From Propionibacteriales bacterium (lineage in GTDB: Bacteria; Actinomycetota; Actinomycetes; Propionibacteriales; Nocardioidaceae), in contig JAPLCC010000001.1 in assembly GCA_026392415.1 (NCBI GenBank), positions 43,083 through 107,082 of the forward strand: a stretch of 64,000 bases of DNA. The letters run 5' to 3'. Position 1 is the first letter of the stretch. The number at the start of each line of letters is the position of its first letter. Below, piece by piece: positions 51,314 to 60,587 of this stretch. The position numbers and the translations under genes were made by a program. The notes beneath the pieces were generated by a model. It was not told where the DNA came from, did no database searches, and saw nothing but the letters and a program-made list of their open reading frames with translations.

Positions 51314-52258
51314 TCAGTAGTACCAGGGGTACGGCGACCAGTCGGGTTCGCGCTTCTCGAGGAACTGGTCGCGGCCCTCCTGGGCCTCGTCGGTCATGTA
51401 CGCCAGGCGGGTGGTCTCGCCTGCGAACAGCTGCTGGCCGACCAGGCCGTCGTCGAGAAGGTTGAAGGAGTACTTCAGCATCCGCTGGGCGGTCGGGGAC
51501 TTCCCGTTGATCTTGCGACCCCAGTCGAGGGCGACGTTCTCGAGCTGTGCGTGCTCGACGACCCGGTTGACGGCGCCCATCGTGTGCATCTCGTCGGCGG
51601 TGTACTCCTCGGCGAGGAAGAAGATCTCGCGGGCGAACTTCTGACCCACCATCTTCGCGAGGTACGCCGAGCCGTAGCCGCCGTCGAACGAGCCGACGTC
51701 CGCGTCGGTCTGCTTGAAGCGTGCGTGCTCCTTCGAGGCCAGCGTCAGGTCGCACACGACGTGCAGCGAGTGGCCACCGCCTGCCGCCCAGCCGGGCACG
51801 ACGCAGATGACGACCTTCGGCATGAACCGGATCAGGCGCTGGCACTCCAGGATGTGCAGCCGGGCCAGCTTCGCCTTGTCGATGACACTCGGCTCCTCCG
51901 CTCCCGTGTCCGAGGCACCGATGGCCTTGTCCTCGTACTGGTAGCCCGCCTTGCCGCGGATCCGCTGGTCGCCACCGGTGCAGAACGCCCACTTGCCGTT
52001 CTTGGCGCTCGGTCCGTTGCCCGTGAGGATCACGCACCCGACGTCGGCGCTCATCCGCGCGTGGTCCAGCGTGCGCAACAGCTCGTCGACGGTGTTGGGG
52101 CGAAACGCGTTGAGCACGTCGGGCCGGTCGAAGGCGATCCGGACCGTCCCGTGCTCCTTGGCGCGGTGGTACGTGAGGTCGGTCAGGTCCTCGAACCCGG
52201 GCACCACGTCCCACTGGCTCGCGTCGAAGATCTCGCTGACACCGTCGATGGCACTCAT
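51314..52258 (-). CDS. menB: 1,4-dihydroxy-2-naphthoyl-CoA synthase
   Basis: 314-aa crotonase-fold enzyme that closes the second ring of menaquinone from succinylbenzoyl-CoA. Family-specific blocks: FCTGGDQRIRG, VVPGWAAGGGHSLHVVCDLT, and DADVGSFDGGYGSAYLAK, with KREPDWSPYPWYY at the C-terminus. It starts at ATG 52258 (MSAIDGVSEIF); a possible -10 TAGCGT lies 8 nt upstream, overlapping the stop codon of the SRPBCC gene. Confidence 0.95.
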   Translation of the reverse strand: MSAIDGVSEIFDASQWDVVPGFEDLTDLTYHRAKEHGTVRIAFDRPDVLNAFRPNTVDELLRTLDHARMSADVGCVILTGNGPSAKNGKWAFCTGGDQRIRGKAGYQYEDKAIGASDTGAEEPSVIDKAKLARLHILECQRLIRFMPKVVICVVPGWAAGGGHSLHVVCDLTLASKEHARFKQTDADVGSFDGGYGSAYLAKMVGQKFAREIFFLAEEYTADEMHTMGAVNRVVEHAQLENVALDWGRKINGKSPTAQRMLKYSFNLLDDGLVGQQLFAGETTRLAYMTDEAQEGRDQFLEKREPDWSPYPWYY

Positions 52259-52269
52259 GGGACCGAACG

Positions 52270-52734
52270 CTAGTCGGTCGGCGTACTGCTCTCGACGTAG
52301 GCCTTGAGCGCCGCGACCGTCCGCTCGATCTCCCGCCGGAAGGCCCGGAGCACGATGGGCCGGGCCGGCCTCAGCGCGAGGGGCAGGGTCAGGTCGACGA
52401 CCCGGACCACGTGGGTCGACGTGCCCGCCGGGGCGAGCGTGTAGGTCACCGCGATGTCGACAGTGCCGAGCGCCCGCGGCTTCATCGTCATCGGCTGTTC
52501 GAAGACCACGCCGTTCGGCCGGTCGAACGCAGTGACCGTGCCGTGGCGGATGCCGTCGGCGCTGGACTCGACGTACGTCGTGCCGACGCCGATCGGGCCG
52601 GCGCTGATCTCCGTCGTACCCGGGAAGGCCTTGGAGGCGGGCAACCAGCGGTCGTAGCCGCGCAGGTCGACGATCACGTCGAAGATGTCCTCGGCGCTCG
52701 CGGCGATGTCGGTCTCGACGCGGATCTCGGGCAT
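52270..52734 (-). CDS. SRPBCC-family (START-like) protein
   Basis: 154 aa, polyketide cyclase/Bet v1-like fold: MPEIRVETDIAASAEDIFDVI, GYDRWLPASKAF and a long C-terminal helix RAFRREIERTVAALKAYVESS. Probably binds a hydrophobic ligand; no catalytic residues stand out. ATG 52734 taken because the family begins here. 11 bp upstream of menB on the same strand, but a menaquinone role is not established. Confidence 0.8.
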   Translation of the reverse strand: MPEIRVETDIAASAEDIFDVIVDLRGYDRWLPASKAFPGTTEISAGPIGVGTTYVESSADGIRHGTVTAFDRPNGVVFEQPMTMKPRALGTVDIAVTYTLAPAGTSTHVVRVVDLTLPLALRPARPIVLRAFRREIERTVAALKAYVESSTPTD

Positions 52735-52802
52735 GCCGCATTCAACCGCGCGCCGACCCGCGGGGGGTGGAATACCGACCGGGCGCGTGGTCTTGTGGAG
52801 GT

Positions 52803-53249
52803 ATGACACTTCAGGGCACCTACGTTCCGAGCAGCCAGCAGTGGGTCCGCGACCAGGTCGCGGAGTACGAGGCGTCCGGTGGCGCGAAGGCCAACACGCT
52901 CCAGGGTTCCAAGTACCCGATCGTGGTGATCACGTCGGTCGGCGCGAAGTCCGGCAACCTGCGCAAGAACCCGGTCATGCGGGTCGAGAAGGACGGCGTC
53001 TACCTCGCGATCGCCTCGAAGGGCGGGGCGCCGGACAACCCGAGCTGGTACGACAACTTCGTCGCTAACCCGGAGGTCGACCTCCAGGACGGCCCGGAGG
53101 TGAAGTCCTACCGTGCGCGCATCGCCGAGGGCGAGGAGCGGGCGCAGTGGTGGGACCTCGCGGTCGCCACCTGGTCGACGTACGCGTCGTACCAGGAGAA
53201 GACCGACCGGGAGATCCCGGTCTTCGTGCTCGAACCGATTGCGGGCTGA
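52803..53249 (+). CDS. Deazaflavin (F420)-dependent nitroreductase-family oxidoreductase (DDN-like)
   Basis: 148-aa split-barrel protein of the actinobacterial Ddn family (ITSVGAKSGNLRKNPVMRVEKDG, given as ITSVGAKSGNLRKNP and VMRVEKDG; ASKGGAPDNPSWYDNFVANPEV as ASKGGAPDNPSWYDN and FVANPEV), which uses F420H2 to reduce quinones or nitro compounds. GGAGG almost touches the ATG at 52803. Its stop codon is the first three bases of a 22-bp tandem repeat. Confidence 0.88.
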   Translation: MTLQGTYVPSSQQWVRDQVAEYEASGGAKANTLQGSKYPIVVITSVGAKSGNLRKNPVMRVEKDGVYLAIASKGGAPDNPSWYDNFVANPEVDLQDGPEVKSYRARIAEGEERAQWWDLAVATWSTYASYQEKTDREIPVFVLEPIAG

Positions 53250-53312
53250 CCAGACGCCGCACTTCGTGTGACCAAACGCCACACTTCGTGTGACCAAACG
53301 CCACACTTCGCG
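53247..53312. repeat. Three 22-bp tandem repeats
   Basis: Units at 53247-53268, 53269-53290 and 53291-53312, consensus TGACCAAACGCCACACTTCG plus TG; units 1 and 3 differ from unit 2 at 2 and 1 positions. The unit junctions contain CACAC-TTC-GTGTG stems. It fills the gap between convergent genes; the 10-mer GCACTTCGTG recurs at 63281-63290, also intergenic. Confidence 0.85.
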
Positions 53313-53317
53313 CTGGA

Positions 53318-53926
53318 TCAGGCGTTCGCGATCGTGACGGTCAAACCACAGAGGTGGCCGAGCCGGGCGATCTCGGAGTCGGCGAAGTCCGGGCCACCGC
53401 GACGTCCGACGACGACGATCTCGTTGCCGTCGAGGCGGGCAGCGGCGAACAGGGTGACCTCGCCCTCGGGCGACTCCAGCCGCACCGGGGACTCGACCTC
53501 GATGAAGTCGAAGTCGTCGGGCGCGGCGCCGGTGCTGTAGACGACTCCCTTGGCGCGGTGCACGCGGGCGCCCCAGTCGACGCGGAAGGTCGCCGGGAGC
53601 AGGTCGATCAGCTTGTCGTACGCCGTGTCGGGTGACGCGGTGAGTTCCTCGACCGCCTCGAGGTCCATCACCAGGCTGCCACCGGCGGGGTAGCGGCTGA
53701 TCCAGAGCACCTTGACGCCGTCGAGCGACGTGCACGCCGAGACCACCGAGTCCGGCATCGTGCCCTGCTGCAGCTCGAGCAGGACATCGTCGACCGCGGT
53801 GCCGTCGTCACGCTTCTCGACGATCTCGATCGCCTCGATGTCGCCCCCGGCCATACCGATCGCCGTCGCGACGCGACCCAGCGAACCGGGGACGTCGGGC
53901 AGCAGCACACGCAGCAGGAACGGCAT
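53318..53926 (-). CDS. ACT-domain amino-acid-binding protein
   Basis: 202 aa. N-terminal ACT domain (LLRVLLPDVPGSLGRVATAIGMAGGDIEAIEIV, in parts LLRVLLPDVPGSLGRVA and TAIGMAGGDIEAIEIV) with the usual Gly at the ligand site. A second alpha/beta region (about 85-200) resembles a small GAF-like sensor. No enzyme is attached, so it likely binds an amino acid and acts on a partner. TAGTGT 7 nt before the ATG suggests a leaderless mRNA. Confidence 0.82.
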   Translation of the reverse strand: MPFLLRVLLPDVPGSLGRVATAIGMAGGDIEAIEIVEKRDDGTAVDDVLLELQQGTMPDSVVSACTSLDGVKVLWISRYPAGGSLVMDLEAVEELTASPDTAYDKLIDLLPATFRVDWGARVHRAKGVVYSTGAAPDDFDFIEVESPVRLESPEGEVTLFAAARLDGNEIVVVGRRGGPDFADSEIARLGHLCGLTVTIANA

Positions 53927-54015
53927 GATCTCGACACTAACCCGACTGCGTTTCGGCGCGATTGCAGGGCCACGCGTTGGGCGTATCCGTCGCCCCGTCC
54001 CCCTAGGGTGCGGGT
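53927..54015. promoter_or_regulatory. Divergent leaderless promoters for ACT gene and recC
   Basis: Minus strand TAGTGT (53939-53934), 7 nt, ATG at 53926; plus strand TAGGGT (54004-54009), 6 nt, GTG at 54016. Both genes lack a Shine-Dalgarno. Confidence 0.5.
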
Positions 54016-57000
54016 GTGCTCACCATCCACCGCGGCCCCGGGACCGCGGCTCTCGCTGACGCGCTGGGGGAAATGCTCAGCGTGCCGCCGGGCGATCCCT
54101 TCGCGAAGGAGGTCGTGGTGGTGCCCGCGAAGGGTGTGGAGCGGTGGCTCTCACAACGCCTGTCGCACCGACTCGGCGCTGCCCCGGGTGCCGCCGACGG
54201 CGTCTGCGCCGGGGTCGACTTCCTGCGGCCCCGGTCGCTCGTCTCCCTGCTGACCGGCACCGAACACACGGACCCGTGGCACCCCGACCGCCTCGCGTGG
54301 GCCGTCCTGTCCGTCATCGACACGTCCATGGACCAGGGGTGGGCCGAGCCGGTGGCCCGCCACCTCGGGGCCGAGCTCGACGGCATCGAGCGCGACCTGC
54401 GCCAGGCCCGCCGCTACGGGCTCGCGCGACGCCTCGCCGGCCTGTTCGCGTCCTACGGCGTCCAGCGCCCGCGCCTGCTCACCGACTGGCAGGCGGGCAG
54501 CGACGGCGGGGTCCCCGCCGACCTGGCCTGGCAGCCCGAGCTGTGGCGGCGGGTGGTCGCTTCCGTGGGCGCACCGCCGCCCGACGTACGCCACGTCGAG
54601 ACCTGCGAGGCGCTCCGGGCGGACCCGTCCCGGTTCCCACTGCCCGCCCGGCTGAGCCTGTTCGGGCACACGCGGCTGCCCGTGACCGAGGTCGAGCTCC
54701 TGGCGGCCCTCGCCGAGCACCGCGAGGTCCACCTGTTCCTGCCGCAGGTGTCGGGGGCGCTCTGGGACGCGTTGCGTCCGCGGGTTGCCGAAGGCCCCGT
54801 CCGCCGTGTCCTCGACGAGTCGGCCCGCGATGCCCGCCACCCGTTGCTGGCCACGCTCGGCCGCGACGCCCGGGAGGTCCAGCGCCAGCTGGCAACTCTC
54901 GACGCCGACGACCAGGTGGCCGATGGCGACCCGCCCGGCGACCACCTGCTCGGCTGGCTTCAGGCCGACCTGCGGGCCGACGAGGTCCCGGTCGACCGCA
55001 CCGCCCGCAACCTGCGCGACGACGACCGCTCCCTCCAGGTGCACGCCTGCCACGGCGCGGTCCGCCAGGTCGAGGTGCTCCGCGACGCGCTGCTCGCCCT
55101 GCTCGAGGACGACCCGACGCTCGAGCCGCGCGACATCCTCGTCATGTGCCCCGACGTGGAGACGTTCGCGCCGCTGATCCACGCCGTGTTCGGCGCGGTC
55201 CCCGACCAGCACCCCGCCCGCCAGCTGCGGGTCTCGATGGCCGACCGCGGACTGGCCGCGACCAACGCGCTGCTCGCGATCGCCGGCCAGCTGGTCGGCC
55301 TCGTCGACGGCCGGGCCAGGGCGACCGACGTGCTCGACCTGCTCGGCGCGGCTCCCGTGCGACTCCGGTTCCGGTTCAGCGACGACGACCTCGACACGAT
55401 CACCCGCTGGGTCGTGACGTCCGGCGTCCGGTGGGGCCTCGACGCCGAGCACCGTCAGCCCTTCGGGCTCGACCTGGTTGAGAACACCTGGCAGTTCGGA
55501 CTCGACCGCATCATTGCCGGAGTCGCGATGCCGGAGGAGCAACAGCTGCTCGGTCGCACCCTCCCGCTCGACGACGTCGGCTCGTCCGACGTCGAACTGG
55601 CCGGCCGCCTCGCCGAGGCCCTCGCGCGGATCGACGCGGCCGTCGGCGAGCTCTCCGCAGCCACCACCGCGCCCGCCTGGAGCGACGCCCTCCGACGCCA
55701 CGTCACCGGCCTCACCGCGACGACGTACGACGACGCCTGGCAGCTCGCCCAGCTCGAGCGCGAGCTCGCGAGCCTGGCCCATCATGCGGCCGCCCCCGCG
55801 GCCGACGGGTCCTCGGTGCTCGGCGTCGCCGACGTACGACGGCTGCTCGAGGACCGCACGGCACCGCGCCCCACGCGCTCCAACTTCCGCACCGGAGCCC
55901 TGACCGTCTCGACCCTGGTGCCGATGCGGTCGGTGCCGCACCGCGTGGTGTGCCTGCTCGGCATGGACGCCGACTCGTTCCCGCGCACGATCACGGCCGA
56001 CGGCGACGACGTGCTCGCCCGCGACCCGATCACCGGCGAGCGCGACGCCCGCGCCGAGGACCGCCAACTGCTGCTCGACGCCGTCCTCTCGGCGCGCGAC
56101 ACCCTGCTCATCACCTACGCCGGCATGTCGGAGCACTCCGGCCAGGACAAGCCGCCGGCCATCCCGGTCAGCGAGCTGCTCGACGCACTCGACCTCACGG
56201 CGGCCGACGCCGTACGACGCAGGATCCTCACCCGCCAGCCGCTGCAACCGTTCTCCGAGCGCCTGCTGGTCGCGGACCGTCCGGTGACCTTCGACCCGGT
56301 CGCCCTCGCCGCCGCCGAGGCCGCCCGCCGGCCCGGCCCGAGGGCGCCGTTCCTGTCCGGCCCGGTCACCGCACCGGCGGCCGAGCTGACCCTCGACGAC
56401 CTGCGCCGCTTCCTGCTCAACCCGGCCCGTGCCCTGCTCAACCACCTCGAGATCGCCCTGCCCTACGACGTCGACCCGCCCAACAACGACATCCCGATCG
56501 ACCTCGACGGACTCGAGCGGTGGGCTGTCGGCGACGACATCGTGCGCGCGGTCCTCGACGGCGCCGACCCGCAGGCGGTCCTCACCGCAGCCATGAGCCG
56601 CGGCGCGTTGCCGCCCGGCGACCTCGGCACCGCCGAGCTCCAGGCCATCTGCGGCACCGCCCAGAAGGTCGTCCAGCAGGCGACGTCCTTCCGCCAGGGC
56701 GATCCGGTGTCGACCGACGTCTCCCTCGACCTCGGTCCGTGGCGGCTCACCGGCCGCGTCCCCGATCGGTACGCCGCCGACACGCTCGTGCGGGTGACCT
56801 ACTCCCGGCTCAACGGCAAGCAGGCAGTGGCCCTGTGGCTCGACCTGCTCGCCGTCCAGGCCGCCGAGCCGTCGTCCGCCGTCAACGGCGTCGTGATCGG
56901 CAAGGACGGGCAGGGCAGGATCCGACCCCTCGACAGCGAGCTGGCCCGGGCCACGCTGCAGCGCTGGGCGAGCATCCGGCACGAGGGCCTCCAGGAGCTG

Positions 57001-57237
57001 GCCGGACTTCCGCTCGAGACCGGCCGCGCCTGGGCGCGCAGTGCCCGCAGCCCCTACCAGGCGAGGACGGCCGCCCGCCGCAAGTGGGAGTGGGACCGCT
57101 TCTCCCCCGAACGCGACGATGTCGCCTGGACCCAGCTGCTCGGACCGAACGCGTCCCTCGACGCGTTGCCGGACCTCCAGCGGCTGGCCGACGAGGTCTG
57201 GGTCGACCTGCTGCCGTTCGAACGGGGGTGGCGGTGA
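54016..57237 (+). CDS. recC: Exodeoxyribonuclease V subunit gamma (RecC)
   Basis: 1073 aa, RecC subunit of the RecBCD helicase-nuclease that processes double-strand ends and recognises Chi. N-terminus MLTIHRGPGTAALADALGEML and the block VVVPAKGVERWLSQRLSHRLG are typical. Helicase-like domains are present but the ATPase motifs are degenerate, as expected for RecC. First of three overlapping genes recC-recB-recD; the stop overlaps recB by one base (TGATG). Confidence 0.93.
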   Translation: MLTIHRGPGTAALADALGEMLSVPPGDPFAKEVVVVPAKGVERWLSQRLSHRLGAAPGAADGVCAGVDFLRPRSLVSLLTGTEHTDPWHPDRLAWAVLSVIDTSMDQGWAEPVARHLGAELDGIERDLRQARRYGLARRLAGLFASYGVQRPRLLTDWQAGSDGGVPADLAWQPELWRRVVASVGAPPPDVRHVETCEALRADPSRFPLPARLSLFGHTRLPVTEVELLAALAEHREVHLFLPQVSGALWDALRPRVAEGPVRRVLDESARDARHPLLATLGRDAREVQRQLATLDADDQVADGDPPGDHLLGWLQADLRADEVPVDRTARNLRDDDRSLQVHACHGAVRQVEVLRDALLALLEDDPTLEPRDILVMCPDVETFAPLIHAVFGAVPDQHPARQLRVSMADRGLAATNALLAIAGQLVGLVDGRARATDVLDLLGAAPVRLRFRFSDDDLDTITRWVVTSGVRWGLDAEHRQPFGLDLVENTWQFGLDRIIAGVAMPEEQQLLGRTLPLDDVGSSDVELAGRLAEALARIDAAVGELSAATTAPAWSDALRRHVTGLTATTYDDAWQLAQLERELASLAHHAAAPAADGSSVLGVADVRRLLEDRTAPRPTRSNFRTGALTVSTLVPMRSVPHRVVCLLGMDADSFPRTITADGDDVLARDPITGERDARAEDRQLLLDAVLSARDTLLITYAGMSEHSGQDKPPAIPVSELLDALDLTAADAVRRRILTRQPLQPFSERLLVADRPVTFDPVALAAAEAARRPGPRAPFLSGPVTAPAAELTLDDLRRFLLNPARALLNHLEIALPYDVDPPNNDIPIDLDGLERWAVGDDIVRAVLDGADPQAVLTAAMSRGALPPGDLGTAELQAICGTAQKVVQQATSFRQGDPVSTDVSLDLGPWRLTGRVPDRYAADTLVRVTYSRLNGKQAVALWLDLLAVQAAEPSSAVNGVVIGKDGQGRIRPLDSELARATLQRWASIRHEGLQELAGLPLETGRAWARSARSPYQARTAARRKWEWDRFSPERDDVAWTQLLGPNASLDALPDLQRLADEVWVDLLPFERGWR

Positions 57238-60200
57238 TGGAACCGTTCGACATCTCCGCGCCGCTGCCCGGCGCGACCGACGACGGCCTCACGCCGACCA
57301 CCACGCTGCTCGAGGCCAGCGCCGGCACCGGCAAGACGTGGACGATCGCAGCACTCGTCACCCGCTACGTCGCCGAGGGCCACGCGAGGATCGACCAGAT
57401 CCTGGCGGTCACCTTCACGAACGCAGCGACGAGCGAACTCCGCGACCGGGTCCGCGGCCGGCTCGGCGAGGTCGCCCGCATCCTCGACGGTGTGCTGGTG
57501 GGCGATCCGCCGACCGCCCCCGACGACCTCGTCGGCGTCCTGATCGAGGGTGATCGCGCGACCCTGGAGGCCCGGCGCGATCGACTGCGTACCGCTCTGG
57601 CGTCGTTCGACACCGCCACGATCGTCACCATCCACCAGTTCTGCCACCTCGTCCTCAAGGGTCTCGGCATCGCCGGCGACACCGATCCGCGGGCCACCCT
57701 CGTCGAGGACCTGTCCGACCTCCGCAAGGAGGTCGTCGACGACCTGTGGCTGCGCGACCACGCCACCGACGCACGCCTCGACCACGCGACCGCGGGCCTG
57801 ATCACGCGCCGGATCGTCGAGAACCCGGGCGCCCGGCTGGAGCCGTCGGCCCCGGAAGAGGGCTCCGTCGACGAGGCGCGCACCGGCTTCGCCCGCGCCG
57901 CGGCCCGCGAGTTCGACATCCGCAAGCGCCGCCTCGGCGTCCTGTCGTACGACGACCTGCTCGGCCAGCTGCGCGACGCCCTCGGCGACGAGGCGGCCGT
58001 GGCTCGCGAGCGGATGCGGCAGCGGTGGCGGATCGTGCTGATCGACGAGTTCCAGGACACCGATCCGGTGCAGTGGGACGTCTTCGAGCGCGCCTTCCAC
58101 GACCACGCCGTCCTGGTGCTGATCGGCGACCCGAAGCAGGCGATCTACGCCTTCCGCGGCGGCGACGTCTTCACCTACCTCCGCGCCGCCGCCCTGACGA
58201 ACACACGCCAAACCCTGACGGTCAACCAGCGCAGCGACCCCGACCTCGTCGCATCGGTGCACACCGTGCTCAACCACGCCCAGCTCGGCGACCCCGAGAT
58301 CGCCGTCCACCCGATCGGTGCCGCGCGCACCGAGGCGTGGATCCGCGGCCTCGACGGTCGACCGTTCGAGGTGCGAACGCTGCTGCGGGCCGACCTCGGC
58401 GTGAGTGACGACAAGCTCGGCACCGTCGGGGTCATCAACCCGCGGATCGCCGAGGACGCCGCCTCCCAGATCCGGGCGATGCTCGCCGCGGGCGCGGAGG
58501 TCTGGGACAACGACGAGCGCGTCTGGACCCCCCTCAACGCCGGCCATGTCGCCGTGCTCGCGCACGGTCGCCGGCACCTCGAGTTCGTCCAGGCAGCCCT
58601 GCGCGAGCTCGGCATCCCGGCGGTGGTCACCGGCGGCAACAGCGTGTTCGCCACCGAGGCCGGTCGGGAGTGGCGCGCCCTGCTCGAGGCGATGGCGCAG
58701 CCGCATCGCCCGGGCGTCGTACGCGCGGCCGGGTCGACGTCGTTCTTCGGCCACACCGGCAACGACCTCGATGCGGGCGGCGACGACCTCACCGACGTCC
58801 TGTCGGACCAGCTGCGCGATCTCGCGGCGACCTTCACCGAGCGCGGGGTCGCCGCGGTGTTCGAGTCGCTGGTCGCTGCCGGCCTCTCCGCGCGGGTGCT
58901 CGCCATCACCGGCGGCGAGCGCCACCTGACCGACCTACGCCACCTCGCCGAGATGCTGCACGCCGCGGCGACCCGCGAGCGCCTCGGCCTTTCCGGGCTG
59001 GTGGCCTGGTTCCTCGACCGCCAGCGCGAGACCAACGACTCCACCAGCGAGCGCACCCGCCGCATCGACAGCGACGCGGAAGCCGTGCAGCTGGTGACGA
59101 TCCACGGCAGCAAGGGGCTGGAGTACCCGATCGTGCTCGCGCCGTTCCTCTCCGACCGCTGGATCGGCGACACCTTGCCCCCGATCCTGATCTACCACGA
59201 CGACGAGCGCGACCGGGTGGTCCACGTCGGCGACCCCGCCGGCCGCTCCCACGCCCTCGTCGAGCGCCATGACGCCGAGGAGGCCGGCGAAGCGCTGCGC
59301 ATGTTGTACGTCGCGATGACCCGCGCGCGGTCCCGGCTCATCGTGTGGTGGGCAGCAGGCAACAACACGCCTCACTCGGCGCTGACCCGGATGCTGCTCG
59401 GCCGCGGCATGGACGCGCCCGAGGTCCCTGCCCGCAAGGTCCCGCAGCCCGATGACACGCTCAGGAACTGGTTCCGGCGCTGGGACGAGGTCGGAGGACC
59501 GGCGTGGGCCGAAGCCGTCCCGGTCGACGCGACGACCGACGTCACGCGGCGCACCGAGCAGCGGCTCGCGGTGCGGTCGTTCACCCGGTCCATCGACCAG
59601 GACTGGCGGCGGACGTCGTACACGGGGCTCGCCTCGGCGGCCGACGACGCGCCCGCCGTGGGCTCCGAACCGGAGGTCGTCCCGAAGGAGGACGAGCCGG
59701 TCATCGAGCTGGGCTCATCCGTCGCCACGTCCGGGCTCGACCTCGCCTCCCCGCTCGCCGACTTCCCCTCAGGTGCCCGGTTCGGTTCGCTGGTGCACGC
59801 CGTCCTCGAGCACGCCGATCCTGCGGCGCCCGACTGGCGCGCCGAGCTCCTCGGCCACGTCCGCGAGCAGCTGGTCGAGTGGCCCGTGGAGCTCGACCCG
59901 GAGGCCTTGGCCGATGCCCTCGTCACCGTGTGTGCGTCTCCCCTGGGCCCGCTCGCCGGCAACACCTCGCTCGTGGCCACACCTCTTGCTGACCGGCTCC
60001 GCGAGCTGGACTTCGAGCTGCCGATCGGCGGTGGCGACGACGCCGTGCCGGCCCCCCACCTGCTCGGCGACGTCGCCGGACTGCTGCGCAAGCACCTCGC
60101 CGCGGACGACCCGCTGCGCGGCTATGCCGACGCGCTCGACGACCCGCGCCTCGGCGACCAGGTGCTCGTCGGCTACCTCTCCGGCTCCGTCGACGTGGTG

Positions 60201-60587
60201 TTGCGCGCGACGGGCGATGACGGCCAGGTCCGCTACCTGATCTGCGACTACAAGACGAACTGGCTGGGCGACCCCGATGAGCCACTGACCGCCGCCAACT
60301 ACACCCCGGACCGGCTGGTCGCGGCGATGAACCACTCGTCGTATCCCCTGCAGGCGCTGTTGTACGCCGTCGTCCTGCACCGCTTCCTGCGGTGGCGACT
60401 GCCCGACTACGACCCCGAGCGTCACCTCGGCGGCGTGCTCTACCTCTACCTGCGCGGCATGTGCGGTCCGGAGACGCCGGTCGTCGAGGGCTCCCCCTGC
60501 GGCGTGTTCTCGTGGCAGCCGCCGGCGGTGCTGGTCACCGAGCTCTCCGACCTTCTCGACGGACGCCGACCGGAGGGCCCGCGATGA
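57237..60587 (+). CDS. recB: Exodeoxyribonuclease V subunit beta (RecB)
   Basis: 1116 aa. SF1A helicase with Walker A EASAGTGKT (26-34), Walker B LIDEFQDTDPVQW, and HGSKGLEYPIV. The C-terminal nuclease has the PD-(D/E)xK motif CDYKTNWLG (Asp1004) and an upstream FGSLVHAVLEHAD. 3'-5' motor and the only nuclease of the complex. I start at ATG 57237, which shares a base with the recC stop; a GTG three bases earlier is possible. Confidence 0.94.
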   Translation: MEPFDISAPLPGATDDGLTPTTTLLEASAGTGKTWTIAALVTRYVAEGHARIDQILAVTFTNAATSELRDRVRGRLGEVARILDGVLVGDPPTAPDDLVGVLIEGDRATLEARRDRLRTALASFDTATIVTIHQFCHLVLKGLGIAGDTDPRATLVEDLSDLRKEVVDDLWLRDHATDARLDHATAGLITRRIVENPGARLEPSAPEEGSVDEARTGFARAAAREFDIRKRRLGVLSYDDLLGQLRDALGDEAAVARERMRQRWRIVLIDEFQDTDPVQWDVFERAFHDHAVLVLIGDPKQAIYAFRGGDVFTYLRAAALTNTRQTLTVNQRSDPDLVASVHTVLNHAQLGDPEIAVHPIGAARTEAWIRGLDGRPFEVRTLLRADLGVSDDKLGTVGVINPRIAEDAASQIRAMLAAGAEVWDNDERVWTPLNAGHVAVLAHGRRHLEFVQAALRELGIPAVVTGGNSVFATEAGREWRALLEAMAQPHRPGVVRAAGSTSFFGHTGNDLDAGGDDLTDVLSDQLRDLAATFTERGVAAVFESLVAAGLSARVLAITGGERHLTDLRHLAEMLHAAATRERLGLSGLVAWFLDRQRETNDSTSERTRRIDSDAEAVQLVTIHGSKGLEYPIVLAPFLSDRWIGDTLPPILIYHDDERDRVVHVGDPAGRSHALVERHDAEEAGEALRMLYVAMTRARSRLIVWWAAGNNTPHSALTRMLLGRGMDAPEVPARKVPQPDDTLRNWFRRWDEVGGPAWAEAVPVDATTDVTRRTEQRLAVRSFTRSIDQDWRRTSYTGLASAADDAPAVGSEPEVVPKEDEPVIELGSSVATSGLDLASPLADFPSGARFGSLVHAVLEHADPAAPDWRAELLGHVREQLVEWPVELDPEALADALVTVCASPLGPLAGNTSLVATPLADRLRELDFELPIGGGDDAVPAPHLLGDVAGLLRKHLAADDPLRGYADALDDPRLGDQVLVGYLSGSVDVVLRATGDDGQVRYLICDYKTNWLGDPDEPLTAANYTPDRLVAAMNHSSYPLQALLYAVVLHRFLRWRLPDYDPERHLGGVLYLYLRGMCGPETPVVEGSPCGVFSWQPPAVLVTELSDLLDGRRPEGPR

